Positions 9,461-17,480 of a stretch of 41,936 nucleotides of DNA are shown here, piece after piece. The notes beneath the pieces were generated by a model. That model was given only the letters and a program-made list of their open reading frames with translations, was not told where the DNA came from and did not search any database. Where the stretch lies: assembly GCA_017656235.1 (NCBI GenBank), contig JACDOF010000019.1, forward strand, positions 1-41,936, written 5' to 3'. This DNA comes from Brevibacillus sp. (GTDB lineage Bacteria; Bacillota; Bacilli; Brevibacillales; Brevibacillaceae). The number at the start of each line of letters is the position of its first letter. Within the stretch, counting starts at the first letter, position 1. A program made the translations under genes and the position numbers.

Positions 9461-9697
9461 ATGGTAGGTTCGATGGGGGCATCAGCTCTGCTCTATATTC
9501 TTTTCACCATCGTTTGTATCGGGCTGAGCTGGTGGGCGCTGCAGGCATTTCGTTTTGATCTGTTTGTAAAAAAGGCTGACAGTGCACAAGCCAAACTGCT
9601 GCAAATCTTTTTGTCCATCTTTCTGGGACACGGTGTTGCGCAGTTTTTCATGGAATACCTGGGGCATTCCCTGCTTCTGCAAACCCTCTTTCAATAG
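9461..9697 (+). CDS. ywzB: DUF1146 family membrane protein (YwzB-like)
   Basis: This 78-residue protein has two hydrophobic helices (about residues 7-27 and 46-68) around a short basic loop (FDLFVKKADSAQAKLLQ). It matches the DUF1146/YwzB family in size, sequence style and place: in Bacillus ywzB lies just upstream of ywmB and murAA, as here. The ATG at 9461 was chosen because GGAGGT sits 6-7 bases upstream; an in-frame start at 9314 lacks support. The function is not known. Confidence 0.8.
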   Translation: MVGSMGASALLYILFTIVCIGLSWWALQAFRFDLFVKKADSAQAKLLQIFLSIFLGHGVAQFFMEYLGHSLLLQTLFQ

Positions 9698-9792
9698 ACC
9701 GCAGACCGCACAATTGTTTCATCCCGACTGGTATGCATCTCCATTTTCCCGTTAACACTAGGTAATAAAGCAGAAAGACAGGGAGAGGGAAC

Positions 9793-10548
9793 ATGGAAAT
9801 GAACAAATGGCGGGGAAGCGTGCTTGCTCTAGTCCTGTTGTTGTTCGCCTGCCTGCCGGTATGGGCGGCAGAAAAGGAGTCGGCAAGCACATGGCAAACA
9901 GCGGTGGAACTTCTTGAAGCGGTTGAGAAAGCAGGCGTACAGGTGACCCAATTGGAATTGCGGGCTGTCATCATGGGGGATAAATTGCCCGATACCGAAT
10001 ACCTATCCAAACAAGCTGTTCGATGGAGCCGATTGCTGGGGCTGCAGCCTCCAGACGGCGCACAACAGGAGAACGGCATGTCGGTTTACGAAACGCTGGG
10101 TATGTTTGGTGGAGCGAAGCTGCACCTTCGATTCACTGGGGTGCCGGAGCATTCCGGATATCGCACCTACCTCGTCCTCACGCTGACAGGTGGTCCGTCT
10201 GAACGGCTGGATCTGGAAATGCTTTTCCAAAAAGTGACGAAGGTATTGGCCGAAGAATCGGTGATTCCGCAATTTAGCACTTGTATTCGTGGAAAGTACA
10301 ATGATACACTGAGTGTTGATCAGCAGGAAGGTAAAGTTTTCGCGGTTTTACAATATCTCCGAGCCGAAGAAGTAGAACGGCTGCGGGATGAGACGGTGCT
10401 CAGCGTGTCCGCTTTTACCGGACAGTGGCAGCACGCGATCCAAACCGGTCCACACAAAATGAATCTGCAAGTGGCTGCCCATGTGGATGCAGCAGGCAAA
10501 ACTACGCGAATCACCGTAGGGACACCAATCATAACAGCGGAATACTGA
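9793..10548 (+). CDS. ywmB: YwmB family secreted protein (TATA-box-binding-like fold)
   Basis: This 251-residue protein starts with a signal peptide: positive EMNKWR, then a hydrophobic run ending at about PVWAAEK, with cleavage predicted after residue 26. It matches YwmB, a family of exported proteins whose known structure resembles a TATA-binding-protein fold; no biochemical role is established. It precedes murA by 17 bases, as in Bacillus, and is likely co-transcribed with it. GGGAGAGGG lies before the ATG. Confidence 0.8.
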   Translation: MEMNKWRGSVLALVLLLFACLPVWAAEKESASTWQTAVELLEAVEKAGVQVTQLELRAVIMGDKLPDTEYLSKQAVRWSRLLGLQPPDGAQQENGMSVYETLGMFGGAKLHLRFTGVPEHSGYRTYLVLTLTGGPSERLDLEMLFQKVTKVLAEESVIPQFSTCIRGKYNDTLSVDQQEGKVFAVLQYLRAEEVERLRDETVLSVSAFTGQWQHAIQTGPHKMNLQVAAHVDAAGKTTRITVGTPIITAEY

Positions 10549-10565
10549 GCGCGGAGGGATAGTCA

Positions 10566-11906
10566 TTGGAAAAAATTGTTGTCCGCGGTGGTAAGGCATT
10601 AGCGGGAAAGGTGAAAGTGTCGGGCGCCAAGAACGCCGTCCTCCCGATCATTGCAGCGTCAATCCTGTCGGAAGAAGGGACGAGTGTCATTTACGATGTA
10701 CCGGCGCTGGATGACGTATATACGATTTGTGAGCTGTTGAAGACGTTTCAGGTTTCCATTACATATGAAGACGAGACATTGCGCATTGATGCGACGAAGC
10801 TGTGCGGTTTTGAAGCACCCTATGAACTGGTCCGCAAGATGCGCGCCTCTTTCCTGGTGATGGGGCCGCTTCTGGCTCGTCAGGGAAGAGCGCGCATCGC
10901 CCTGCCAGGCGGTTGTGCAATCGGTACGCGCCCGATTGACCAGCATCTCAAAGGCTTTGAAGCGATGGGCGCAAACATTGAGATCGGACAAGGGTTCATC
11001 GAGGCTCAGGTAGACGGACGGCTGAAAGGGGCCAAGATCTACCTCGACGTGGCCAGTGTCGGAGCGACCGAAAATATCATGATGGCAGCGGCCATAGCCG
11101 AGGGAACGACCGTGATTGAAAACGCCGCCGAAGAGCCGGAAATCGTTGACCTGGCCAACTTCCTGAACGGAATGGGGGCAAAAATCCGCGGTGCCGGAAC
11201 CGGCTCGATTCGGATCGAGGGAGTGGAGCGGCTTCACGGCTGCACACACTGCGTGATCCCCGATCGTATCGAAGCCGGAACGTTTATGGTGGCAGCCGCG
11301 ATCTCAGGCGGCGACGTGTTTGTCGAAGGAGCGATCTGCGACCACCTCAAGCCGGTGACGGCAAAATTGCGGGAGATGGGTGTGGAAGTAGAGGAGCACG
11401 AAAACGGTGTCCGCGTACGGCGGACAGGCCCGCTGAAAGCAGTCGACGTCAAGACCCTGCCGTACCCCGGTTTCCCGACGGACATGCAGTCGCAGATGAT
11501 GGCCCTTTTGCTTGTCTCGGAGGGAACGAGCATCGTGACGGAGACGGTCTTTGAAAATCGGTTCATGCATGTCGAAGAGTTTCGCCGGATGAGTGCCAAC
11601 ATCAAAATCGAAGGCAGAAGCGCAATCATCGAAGGCGGTGCCAAGCTGACCGGCAGCAGGGTGTGTGCCACCGATCTGCGTGCGGGAGCAGCTCTGGTGC
11701 TGGCCGGTCTGGTTGCGGAAGGCGAGACGGAAGTTACCGGACTGGAGCATCTGGACCGCGGCTATGTGAACTTTACCGAAAAACTGCAAGGATTGGGGGC
11801 CGACATTCAGCGGGTGAAAGAGCAGCCGGCATCGTCCGGGGCTGCCGCAACAGCAGAAGAGCAGCCGCAGAAGGGGCAGGTCAATCTGTCGGTTCATCTG
11901 GCTTAA
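10566..11906 (+). CDS. murA: UDP-N-acetylglucosamine 1-carboxyvinyltransferase
   Basis: MurA moves enolpyruvate from PEP to UDP-GlcNAc, the first committed step of peptidoglycan synthesis, in the cytoplasm. The 446-residue protein starts with TTG at 10566, supported by GGAGGG upstream and by the family N-terminus (M)EKIVVRGG. The catalytic cysteine is Cys117 in [15 protein letters not shown], the fosfomycin target. The last 30 or so residues form an extra Ala/Gln-rich tail beyond the usual family end. Location after ywmB and ahead of spoIID matches murAA of Bacillus and not the second paralogue murAB. Confidence 0.95.
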   Translation: MEKIVVRGGKALAGKVKVSGAKNAVLPIIAASILSEEGTSVIYDVPALDDVYTICELLKTFQVSITYEDETLRIDATKLCGFEAPYELVRKMRASFLVMGPLLARQGRARIALPGGCAIGTRPIDQHLKGFEAMGANIEIGQGFIEAQVDGRLKGAKIYLDVASVGATENIMMAAAIAEGTTVIENAAEEPEIVDLANFLNGMGAKIRGAGTGSIRIEGVERLHGCTHCVIPDRIEAGTFMVAAAISGGDVFVEGAICDHLKPVTAKLREMGVEVEEHENGVRVRRTGPLKAVDVKTLPYPGFPTDMQSQMMALLLVSEGTSIVTETVFENRFMHVEEFRRMSANIKIEGRSAIIEGGAKLTGSRVCATDLRAGAALVLAGLVAEGETEVTGLEHLDRGYVNFTEKLQGLGADIQRVKEQPASSGAAATAEEQPQKGQVNLSVHLA

Positions 11907-11968
11907 TCATTCTGCAGACAATAACCCCGTAATAGCCGGCGGAAACCGGTTAGAATCCAGGGAAGCAC

Positions 11969-12012
11969 AGGGACTGTTCCCGCAGGCACAATGGCTGCTC
12001 GGGACAGTCCCT
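11969..12012 (+). terminator. Stem-loop after murA, probable terminator
   Basis: An inverted repeat (11970-11982 with 12000-12011, one bulged base) has a 17-base loop and is followed by only a short CTTTG. The stem is strong but the T tract is poor, so termination is likely and not proven. Confidence 0.5.
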
Positions 12013-12087
12013 TTGTCACTTGTGCGGATGCCGGTCCGTCGGCAGCAAATCGTTTGCCGGACAAATGATTTTTCCTGAATGAGTCCC

Positions 12088-12115
12088 TTGTTTGCCACAT
12101 ATTCTGTGCTATGAT
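12088..12115 (+). promoter_or_regulatory. Sigma-A-type promoter with extended -10, AsnC-type regulator operon
   Basis: TTGTTT (12088-12093), a 16-base spacer and TATGAT (12110-12115) are preceded by an extended -10 TG at 12107-12108. It lies about 80 bases before the regulator start and after the murA stem-loop. Confidence 0.5.
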
Positions 12116-12196
12116 TATGAAAACGCCATACCTTGCCGCAAACAGGGGCGGTATTGTCAAAATATTCAAAAGCAAAGAAGGGTTGGAGTGGAGCAG

Positions 12197-12697
12197 ATGA
12201 ACAAACAGCAACGGATTGAACTGCTGCGTTTGCTGGAAGAAGACAGCCGTCTGGACTGCGGGCAGTTGGCCAAACTGCTCGGCACGACTGCGGAAGAAGT
12301 AGATCAGGAGATCAAACGGTTGGTCGATGAAAAGGTGATTGTCAAGTTTCCGGCCCTGATCAACTGGGATCGCATGGACGACAATCCCTACGTGACGGCG
12401 ATGATTGACGTCAAGGTAACGCCCAAGCGGGACGTCGGCTTTGATGAGGTGGCGGAACGGATCTGCCGCTTTCCGGAGGTAAAGGCGGTCTACCTGATGT
12501 CTGGTGCCGGTTACGACCTGTCGGTGGTGCTGGAAGGCAAGACGATGCGGGAGGTAGCCAGCTTCGTCTCACAAAAACTGGCCACACTGGACTCGGTTAT
12601 TTCCACGGCGACACACTTTATCCTGAAACGGTACAAACACGACGGGATCATGCTGGAGGAACGGGATGATGACCGCAGGATGGTGGTCTCTCCGTGA
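12197..12697 (+). CDS. Lrp/AsnC family transcriptional regulator (YugG-like)
   Basis: This 166-residue protein has the Lrp/AsnC layout: an N-terminal winged helix (ELLRLLEEDSRLDCGQLAKL then a recognition helix about residues 30-50) and a C-terminal ligand-sensing RAM domain with the GAGYDLSVVLEGKTMREVA stretch. ATG 12197 has GGAG elements just upstream; an in-frame start at 12092 lies on top of the promoter and was rejected. Its stop overlaps the GTG start of the aminotransferase gene, so the two are coupled. The same pair exists in Bacillus as yugG-yugH. It probably senses an amino acid and controls its own operon; the ligand cannot be read from sequence. Confidence 0.88.
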   Translation: MNKQQRIELLRLLEEDSRLDCGQLAKLLGTTAEEVDQEIKRLVDEKVIVKFPALINWDRMDDNPYVTAMIDVKVTPKRDVGFDEVAERICRFPEVKAVYLMSGAGYDLSVVLEGKTMREVASFVSQKLATLDSVISTATHFILKRYKHDGIMLEERDDDRRMVVSP

Positions 12698-13869
12698 GCA
12701 GGCAGGCAGCAACAGGCAGCAGGCTGTCCGAGGTCGTGAGTGCCCTTAAACCCTCGGGGATTCGCCGCTTCTTCGACCTGGCTTCTTCCATGGAAGGGGT
12801 TATTTCCCTTGGCGTGGGTGAGCCGGATTTTGTGACCCCGTGGCGTGTGCGCGAAGCGTGCATCTCCGCTTTGGAGCGCGGCTATACCGCCTACACCTCC
12901 AACGCCGGGATTCCGGAACTGCGCCGGGAGATCCAGCGCTACCTGGAAGACCGTTTCTCGGTCTCGTATTCCGCTGACAGGGAGATCATCGTCACGATTG
13001 GAGCAAGCGAAGCGATCGACATCGCACTTCGGGCGATCCTCAACCCGGGTGACGAAGTGCTGGTGGTGGAACCGTGCTACGTATCCTACGAGCCGATTAT
13101 CCGCCTGGCCGGGGGGGTCCCCATCTTTCTCCGAACCACGGCAGAACACAACTTTAAACTGACACCGCAGGAATTGGAGCGAAACATATCGCCGCGCACC
13201 AAGGCGATCATTTTTTGCTATCCCAACAATCCGACCGGAAGCACGATGAGCAGGCAGGAGTGGGAAGCGCTGGCGCCCATCATCGAGCGGCACGATCTGT
13301 TGGTGATTTCCGACGAAATATACGCCGAACTGACGTATGACCGTCTGCATGACAGCTTTGCCGCGCTGCCCCGGATGAAGGAGCGAACGATCCTGATCTC
13401 CGGTTTCTCCAAGGCGTTTGCCATGACCGGATGGCGGTTGGGGTATGTCTGCGCCCCGGCCGATCTGGCGGCAGGCATGCTGAAAATTCACCAGTATACC
13501 ATGCTGTGTGCCCCGATCATGGCGCAAATGGCGGCTGTCGAGGCGCTTCGCCACGGGATGCAGGATGTGGAACGCATGGTGGAAAGCTATCGGCAGCGGC
13601 GCAACTACGTAGTCCGTTCTTTCTCCGACATCGGTCTGGCCTGTCACGAGCCGGAAGGTGCCTTTTACGCTTTCCCTTCCATCAAATCGACCGGCCTGCC
13701 TGCATCCGAGTTTGCGGAACGCCTGCTGCTGGAAGAAAAAGTGGCGGTCGTGCCGGGGGACGTGTTTGGCGAGTGCGGTGAAGGGCATATCCGCTGCTCT
13801 TACGCGACGTCGCTTGAGCAGTTGGAAAAGGCCGTCGAACGGATTGACCGGTTTATCCGCCGCCTGTAG
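12694..13869 (+). CDS. PLP-dependent aminotransferase, class I/II (YugH/PatA-like)
   Basis: This 391-residue fold-type I aminotransferase shows VGEPDF near residue 40, the CYPNNPTGS stretch, the DEIYAEL aspartate/tyrosine that hold the cofactor, and the Schiff-base lysine Lys240 in SGFSKAFAMTGWRLGY. The late arginine is in IRCSYATS. It starts with GTG at 12694, four bases inside the regulator gene. The closest Bacillus relatives are YugH and PatA, so aromatic or aliphatic amino acids are likely substrates; the exact one is not visible. Confidence 0.9.
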   Translation: MSRQAATGSRLSEVVSALKPSGIRRFFDLASSMEGVISLGVGEPDFVTPWRVREACISALERGYTAYTSNAGIPELRREIQRYLEDRFSVSYSADREIIVTIGASEAIDIALRAILNPGDEVLVVEPCYVSYEPIIRLAGGVPIFLRTTAEHNFKLTPQELERNISPRTKAIIFCYPNNPTGSTMSRQEWEALAPIIERHDLLVISDEIYAELTYDRLHDSFAALPRMKERTILISGFSKAFAMTGWRLGYVCAPADLAAGMLKIHQYTMLCAPIMAQMAAVEALRHGMQDVERMVESYRQRRNYVVRSFSDIGLACHEPEGAFYAFPSIKSTGLPASEFAERLLLEEKVAVVPGDVFGECGEGHIRCSYATSLEQLEKAVERIDRFIRRL

Positions 13870-13903
13870 GCGGTAATCTCTCAATCTCTTTTTCGTTCTA
13901 CCT

Positions 13904-13957
13904 TCCCCGACGAGGACATAGACTTGTAATGGTCAGGTTGTCCAGTATCGTCGGGGA
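13904..13957 (+). promoter_or_regulatory. Long inverted repeat covering the spoIID ribosome binding site
   Basis: The left arm 13904-13918 pairs with 13939-13957: ten outer bases are perfect (TCCCCGACGA with TCGTCGGGGA), then a 4-base bulge, then GGACA with TGTCC, loop 20 bases. The right arm contains the GGGGA part of the spoIID ribosome binding site. A sigma-E-like -10 (CATAGACT, 13917-13924) lies within it, but no good -35 was found. No T tract follows, so it is not a usual terminator. Confidence 0.55.
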
Positions 13958-13966
13958 GGATTGTTT

Positions 13967-14968
13967 ATGAAGCGTTTCATCGTCTTTCTGCTCGCAGCAC
14001 TACCTGTCCTTCTGGTCCTCATGCCAGCCGCTCTCGTCTACTATCTCTCACCGCCAGCCGCTCCGGTGATCCCGGCAGAGAGCAGCAGCGAGGGAGGGGC
14101 CGGGACAACCGAAGATTTGCCAATCCACGTCTATCGGACGGAAAAAGAGAGAGTGGAAACAGTACCGCTCGGCCTTTACATCGAAGGTGTGGTGGCGGCC
14201 GAGATGCCGGCGGAGTTTGAGCTGGAGGCGTTGAAGGCACAGGCTCTGGCCGCCCGCACTTACATCATCCGGCGGCTGGTCAGCGGACGGTTTGACGATA
14301 TTCCTGAAGGCGCACACGTACTGGATACCGTCAAACACCAGGCGTACCTGGATGAGGAACAGCGCCGGCAGCGATGGGGCAGCGACTACGAATGGAAAAG
14401 CAGCAAAATCCGCCAGGCTGTCCGCGAGACGGCGGGAATGATCCTGACCTATCAGGGAGAGCCGATCGACGCTACGTTTTTTTCAACCAGTAACGGATTT
14501 ACGGAAGACGCGCACGATTATTGGAATGAGCCCATTCCCTACCTGCGCAGCGTGGCCAGTCCGTGGGACCAGGAGTCGCCCCGTTTTGAACACAGGATGG
14601 TGATCCCGACAGACAAGCTGGAAGAGAAGCTGGGGACCCGCCTTGATCTGCAGGCATCGACCGGCGGCAGTTGGTATACCGTGCTGGAGCGGACGGCGGG
14701 CAATCGGGTCGGTCGCGTTCGCATCGGCAGCAAGGTGTTTACGGGAAGGGAAGTGCGGGAGCGGCTCGGGCTTCCATCCAGTTCGTTTTCGATGCAGCTT
14801 GTTTCCGGCAATGTCGTGATCAACACCAAAGGGTATGGCCATGGAGTCGGCATGAGTCAGTGGGGGGCCAACGGGATGGCCAAGGACGGCAAACGTGCGG
14901 AACAGATCGTGAAGTACTTCTATCAGGGGGTCGAATTGCAGGACTACCGACAGGTGCTTGACAGGTAG
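13967..14968 (+). CDS. spoIID: Stage II sporulation protein D (SpoIID)
   Basis: SpoIID is a membrane-anchored lytic transglycosylase that, with SpoIIM and SpoIIP, thins septal peptidoglycan during engulfment. The 333-residue protein has an N-terminal membrane anchor (about residues 4-24), the catalytic-region glutamate in AAEMPAEFELEALKAQA (Glu79 here), the ARTYII stretch and the C-terminal GYGHGVGMSQWGANGMA motif. ATG 13967 has GGGGAGGA six bases away, while an in-frame TTG at 13961 abuts that site. The gene lies before spoIIQ as in Bacillus, though separated from murA by the regulator-aminotransferase pair. Confidence 0.93.
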   Translation: MKRFIVFLLAALPVLLVLMPAALVYYLSPPAAPVIPAESSSEGGAGTTEDLPIHVYRTEKERVETVPLGLYIEGVVAAEMPAEFELEALKAQALAARTYIIRRLVSGRFDDIPEGAHVLDTVKHQAYLDEEQRRQRWGSDYEWKSSKIRQAVRETAGMILTYQGEPIDATFFSTSNGFTEDAHDYWNEPIPYLRSVASPWDQESPRFEHRMVIPTDKLEEKLGTRLDLQASTGGSWYTVLERTAGNRVGRVRIGSKVFTGREVRERLGLPSSSFSMQLVSGNVVINTKGYGHGVGMSQWGANGMAKDGKRAEQIVKYFYQGVELQDYRQVLDR

Positions 14969-15021
14969 ATTTGCATTTCGCGAAGTAATGAAAAAATTTG
15001 CTTGATTTCACCTTTCCTCAG

Positions 15022-15050
15022 GTTTAAGACGCCAAAATCTGGCGATACTG
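15022..15050 (+). promoter_or_regulatory. Sigma-F-type promoter for spoIIQ
   Basis: GTTTA (15022-15026), 14 bases, then GGCGATACTG (15041-15050) fit the published sigma-F pattern (GYWTA and GGNNANAHTR) at every defined base. In Bacillus spoIIQ is a known sigma-F gene. The site is embedded in a nested dyad: CCTCAG (15016-15021) with CTGAGG (15048-15053) and CGCCA (15030-15034) with TGGCG (15040-15044). The predicted leader is short. Confidence 0.6.
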
Positions 15051-15069
15051 AGGACTGAGGTGATAAACA

Positions 15070-15798
15070 ATGGAAGACCAAAAAAATCAAAAGCAACCCA
15101 TTCCGTTTAAGAAAACATCTGCCTGGAAAACGTTCCTGGGCAAGAAATGGGCGTTTCCGGCCATCTACATCGGAACTGCGGCAATCATCCTCGCTATTGT
15201 GATGTGGTATCAGGGAACAGCAGACAAGGCGCCGCTCGACAAGGCAGACCTGATGGACGAAGTAACGATTGCCAACCCGGATGAAAGCCGCACAGCAACC
15301 GATGAAACGGATCAGCCGGCGGTACCGGTGAGCAACGCGGCTCAACAGTTGGCCTGGCCGGTAGCGGAGGAGGCGGCACTTGAAAAGGGCATGGGCTTTT
15401 TCGATGATGCGGCTCCCGAAGAAGAACAGGAAAAAGCGCTGGTCCAATACGACGGGGCGTACACACCGCATACCGGTATTGATTTTGTAGCCAAAGACAA
15501 CCAGCCGTTTGACGTGTTGGCTGCCCTTGACGGAACCGTCAGCAAGGTAAAAAATGACCCCCTTGTTGGCACGCTGGTGGAAATTGAACACGACAACAAC
15601 ATGACCACGGTTTATCAAAGCCTGGAGACGGCCGAGGTAAAGCCCGGTGACGAAGTGAAACAGGGCCAACTGATCGGCCAGGCAGGACGCAATGTGTACG
15701 AAAAAGAAGCAGGGGTTCATCTCCACTTTGAAGTTCGCATCGACGGCAATTCGGTCGATCCCGAGCAGTATCTGAGCAAGGAAAAATCTCAAGAATAA
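15070..15798 (+). CDS. spoIIQ: Stage II sporulation protein Q, M23/LytM domain
   Basis: SpoIIQ sits in the forespore membrane and joins SpoIIIAH across the engulfing membranes to form the feeding channel. The 242-residue protein has a basic N-terminus, one membrane helix (about 28-46), an acidic linker and a C-terminal LytM domain (about 115-232). The zinc motif is complete: HTGID (His134, Asp138) and HLH (His217, His219). The Bacillus subtilis protein lacks the first histidine, so this copy could keep endopeptidase activity. GAGGTG precedes the ATG. A terminator follows directly. Identity rests on the neighbours spoIID and spoIIID plus the domain layout. Confidence 0.88.
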   Translation: MEDQKNQKQPIPFKKTSAWKTFLGKKWAFPAIYIGTAAIILAIVMWYQGTADKAPLDKADLMDEVTIANPDESRTATDETDQPAVPVSNAAQQLAWPVAEEAALEKGMGFFDDAAPEEEQEKALVQYDGAYTPHTGIDFVAKDNQPFDVLAALDGTVSKVKNDPLVGTLVEIEHDNNMTTVYQSLETAEVKPGDEVKQGQLIGQAGRNVYEKEAGVHLHFEVRIDGNSVDPEQYLSKEKSQE

Positions 15799-15805
15799 CC
15801 AGGAG

Positions 15806-15830
15806 AACCCGGCCCATTGGCCGGGTTTTC
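15806..15830 (+). terminator. Intrinsic terminator after spoIIQ
   Basis: AACCCGGCC (15806-15814) pairs with GGCCGGGTT (15819-15827) around a 4-base loop, followed by TTTT. It lies 8 bases after the stop codon. Confidence 0.85.
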
Positions 15831-16008
15831 GCACGTAGACAAAGTGTCCCGAAGGGGACAAACGTCCTGCTGGCGCTGCTGCCTGGCCAGCTCCATTGGT
15901 CGTCGGCAGCGGAGCGGGGAATGGACAATGCCGCCTCCTGATCCCAGTGGGTGTACACGCCTTCAAAAAAAGATGTTGTGTTGGCAGCTTGTCAGGCTTG
16001 GAAACGTA

Positions 16009-16037
16009 GAATATGTGTCCCCACCTACCCATATATT
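16009..16037 (+). promoter_or_regulatory. Sigma-E-type promoter for spoIIID
   Basis: GAATATGT (16009-16016), 13 bases, then CATATATT (16030-16037) match the sigma-E pattern (GHATANNT and CATACAHT) at all -35 bases and all but one -10 base. Transcription of spoIIID by sigma-E is known in Bacillus. The leader would be about 30 bases. The preceding 180 bases hold only a small hairpin (15845-15860) and no gene. Confidence 0.6.
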
Positions 16038-16072
16038 GTATCAGACAATTCCGATACAGGGAGGCGAGGGGC

Positions 16073-16357
16073 GTGCATGATTACATCAAAGAGCGGACCA
16101 TAAAGATTGGACGATATATTGTGGAGACGCGGAATACGGTTCGCATGATCGCCAAAGAATTCGGTGTTTCCAAAAGTACGGTTCACAAGGACCTGACGGA
16201 GCGGCTGCCCGAGATAAATCCCGAATTGGCAAACCAGGTAAAGGAGATTCTGGAATATCACAAAGCGATCCGTCATCTTCGAGGAGGGGAAGCGACCAAG
16301 ATCAAGTACAAGCGCAAAAGCAAAAAAGCAAGGCGGGAGCAGGAAGAGAGCGTTTAG
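16073..16357 (+). CDS. spoIIID: Stage III sporulation transcriptional regulator SpoIIID
   Basis: SpoIIID is a mother-cell DNA-binding protein that activates or represses many sigma-E and sigma-K genes. This 94-residue protein has the family N-terminus HDYIKERTIKIG, the helix-turn-helix TVRMIAKEFGVSKSTVHKDL and the basic region HLRGGEATKIKYKRKSKKAR. The GTG at 16073 gives the exact family start (MHDYIK) and has GGAGG upstream; in-frame extension to 16013 would run over the promoter. The C-terminus is a Lys/Arg/Glu-rich tail. Confidence 0.96.
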   Translation: MHDYIKERTIKIGRYIVETRNTVRMIAKEFGVSKSTVHKDLTERLPEINPELANQVKEILEYHKAIRHLRGGEATKIKYKRKSKKARREQEESV

Positions 16358-16387
16358 AATTTATTGGTGGTTGCGTGAAGGTTTTCC

Positions 16388-16416
16388 TTGTCCTCACACG
16401 AAATACGGCCTATGAT
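16388..16416 (+). promoter_or_regulatory. Sigma-A-type promoter for mbl
   Basis: TTGTCC (16388-16393), a 17-base spacer and TATGAT (16411-16416) lie 39 bases before the mbl start. Confidence 0.5.
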
Positions 16417-16454
16417 AATAGTAACAATGTTTTACGGTACAGGGAGGCCCTCTC

Positions 16455-17465
16455 ATGTTTAGCAAAGATATCGGGATTGACTTAGGTACTGCCAATGTGT
16501 TGATTTATGTGAAAGGAAAAGGCATTGTACTGGATGAACCTTCTGTCGTGGCGATTGACAGCCAAACAAAAAAAGTGCTGGCCGTTGGCAACGAAGCACG
16601 CCGCATGGTGGGGCGGACTCCCGGCAATATCGTTGCGATTCGTCCTTTGCGTGACGGCGTTATTGCCGATTTTGAGATAACGGAATCCATGCTGAAGCAC
16701 TTTTTCTCCCAGATCGGCGCGAAAAGCCTGTTCACTCGTCCCCGTGTACTGATTTGCTGCCCGACCAATATCACCTCTGTGGAGCAGAAGGCGATTCGGG
16801 AAGCGGCGGAACGCAGCGGCGGCGCACGGGAGGTTTATATCGAGGAAGAGCCGAAAGTGGCAGCGGTGGGCGCTGGATTGGACATTTTCCAGCCATCCGG
16901 CAACATGGTGGTGGATATTGGGGGAGGCACGACAGACGTAGCCGTTCTGTCCATGGGCGATATCGTCACCTCCTCTTCTATTAAAGTAGCAGGCGACAAA
17001 TTTGATCTGGCCATCATGAAGTACATAAAGGATAAATACAAACTGTTGATTGGTGAGCGCACGGCTGAAGAGATTAAAATCACGATTGGAACCGTTTCCG
17101 GCGGACGCCAGGACGAAATGGACATTCGCGGACGCAATATGGTGAGCGGGCTGCCGCAAACCATCACCATTCGCTCGCATGAGGTCCAGGAAGCCCTGGC
17201 TGAGTCGGTAAGCGCCATCGTACAAGCCTCAAAAAATGTATTGGAACGAACACCTCCGGAACTTTCTGCCGATATTATAGACAAGGGGGTTTCCGTGACG
17301 GGCGGTGGTGCCCTGCTGCACGGGCTTGACCAGCTCCTGGCGGACGAGCTGAAAGTGCCCGTCTTGATTGCGGAAGACCCGATGATGTGTGTGGCCAAAG
17401 GGACGGGACTGATGTTGGAGTATTTGGACAAGCTCCCGGTCCGCAGGCGCAAGCTTTTCGGTTAG
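16455..17465 (+). CDS. mbl: Rod shape-determining protein Mbl (MreB family)
   Basis: Mbl is an actin-like protein that polymerises under the membrane and guides side-wall peptidoglycan synthesis. The 336-residue protein has the phosphate-1 loop DIGIDLGTANVLIYVKGKG at the N-terminus, phosphate-2 DIGGGTTDVAVLS and the adenosine motif VTGGGALLHGLDQLL. The family is certain; Mbl instead of MreB or MreBH is chosen from position after spoIIID and before flhO-flhP, as in Bacillus. Flagellar genes follow after 15 bases and may be co-transcribed. Confidence 0.93.
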   Translation: MFSKDIGIDLGTANVLIYVKGKGIVLDEPSVVAIDSQTKKVLAVGNEARRMVGRTPGNIVAIRPLRDGVIADFEITESMLKHFFSQIGAKSLFTRPRVLICCPTNITSVEQKAIREAAERSGGAREVYIEEEPKVAAVGAGLDIFQPSGNMVVDIGGGTTDVAVLSMGDIVTSSSIKVAGDKFDLAIMKYIKDKYKLLIGERTAEEIKITIGTVSGGRQDEMDIRGRNMVSGLPQTITIRSHEVQEALAESVSAIVQASKNVLERTPPELSADIIDKGVSVTGGGALLHGLDQLLADELKVPVLIAEDPMMCVAKGTGLMLEYLDKLPVRRRKLFG

Positions 17466-17480
17466 GGAAGGGGAAGAGAG

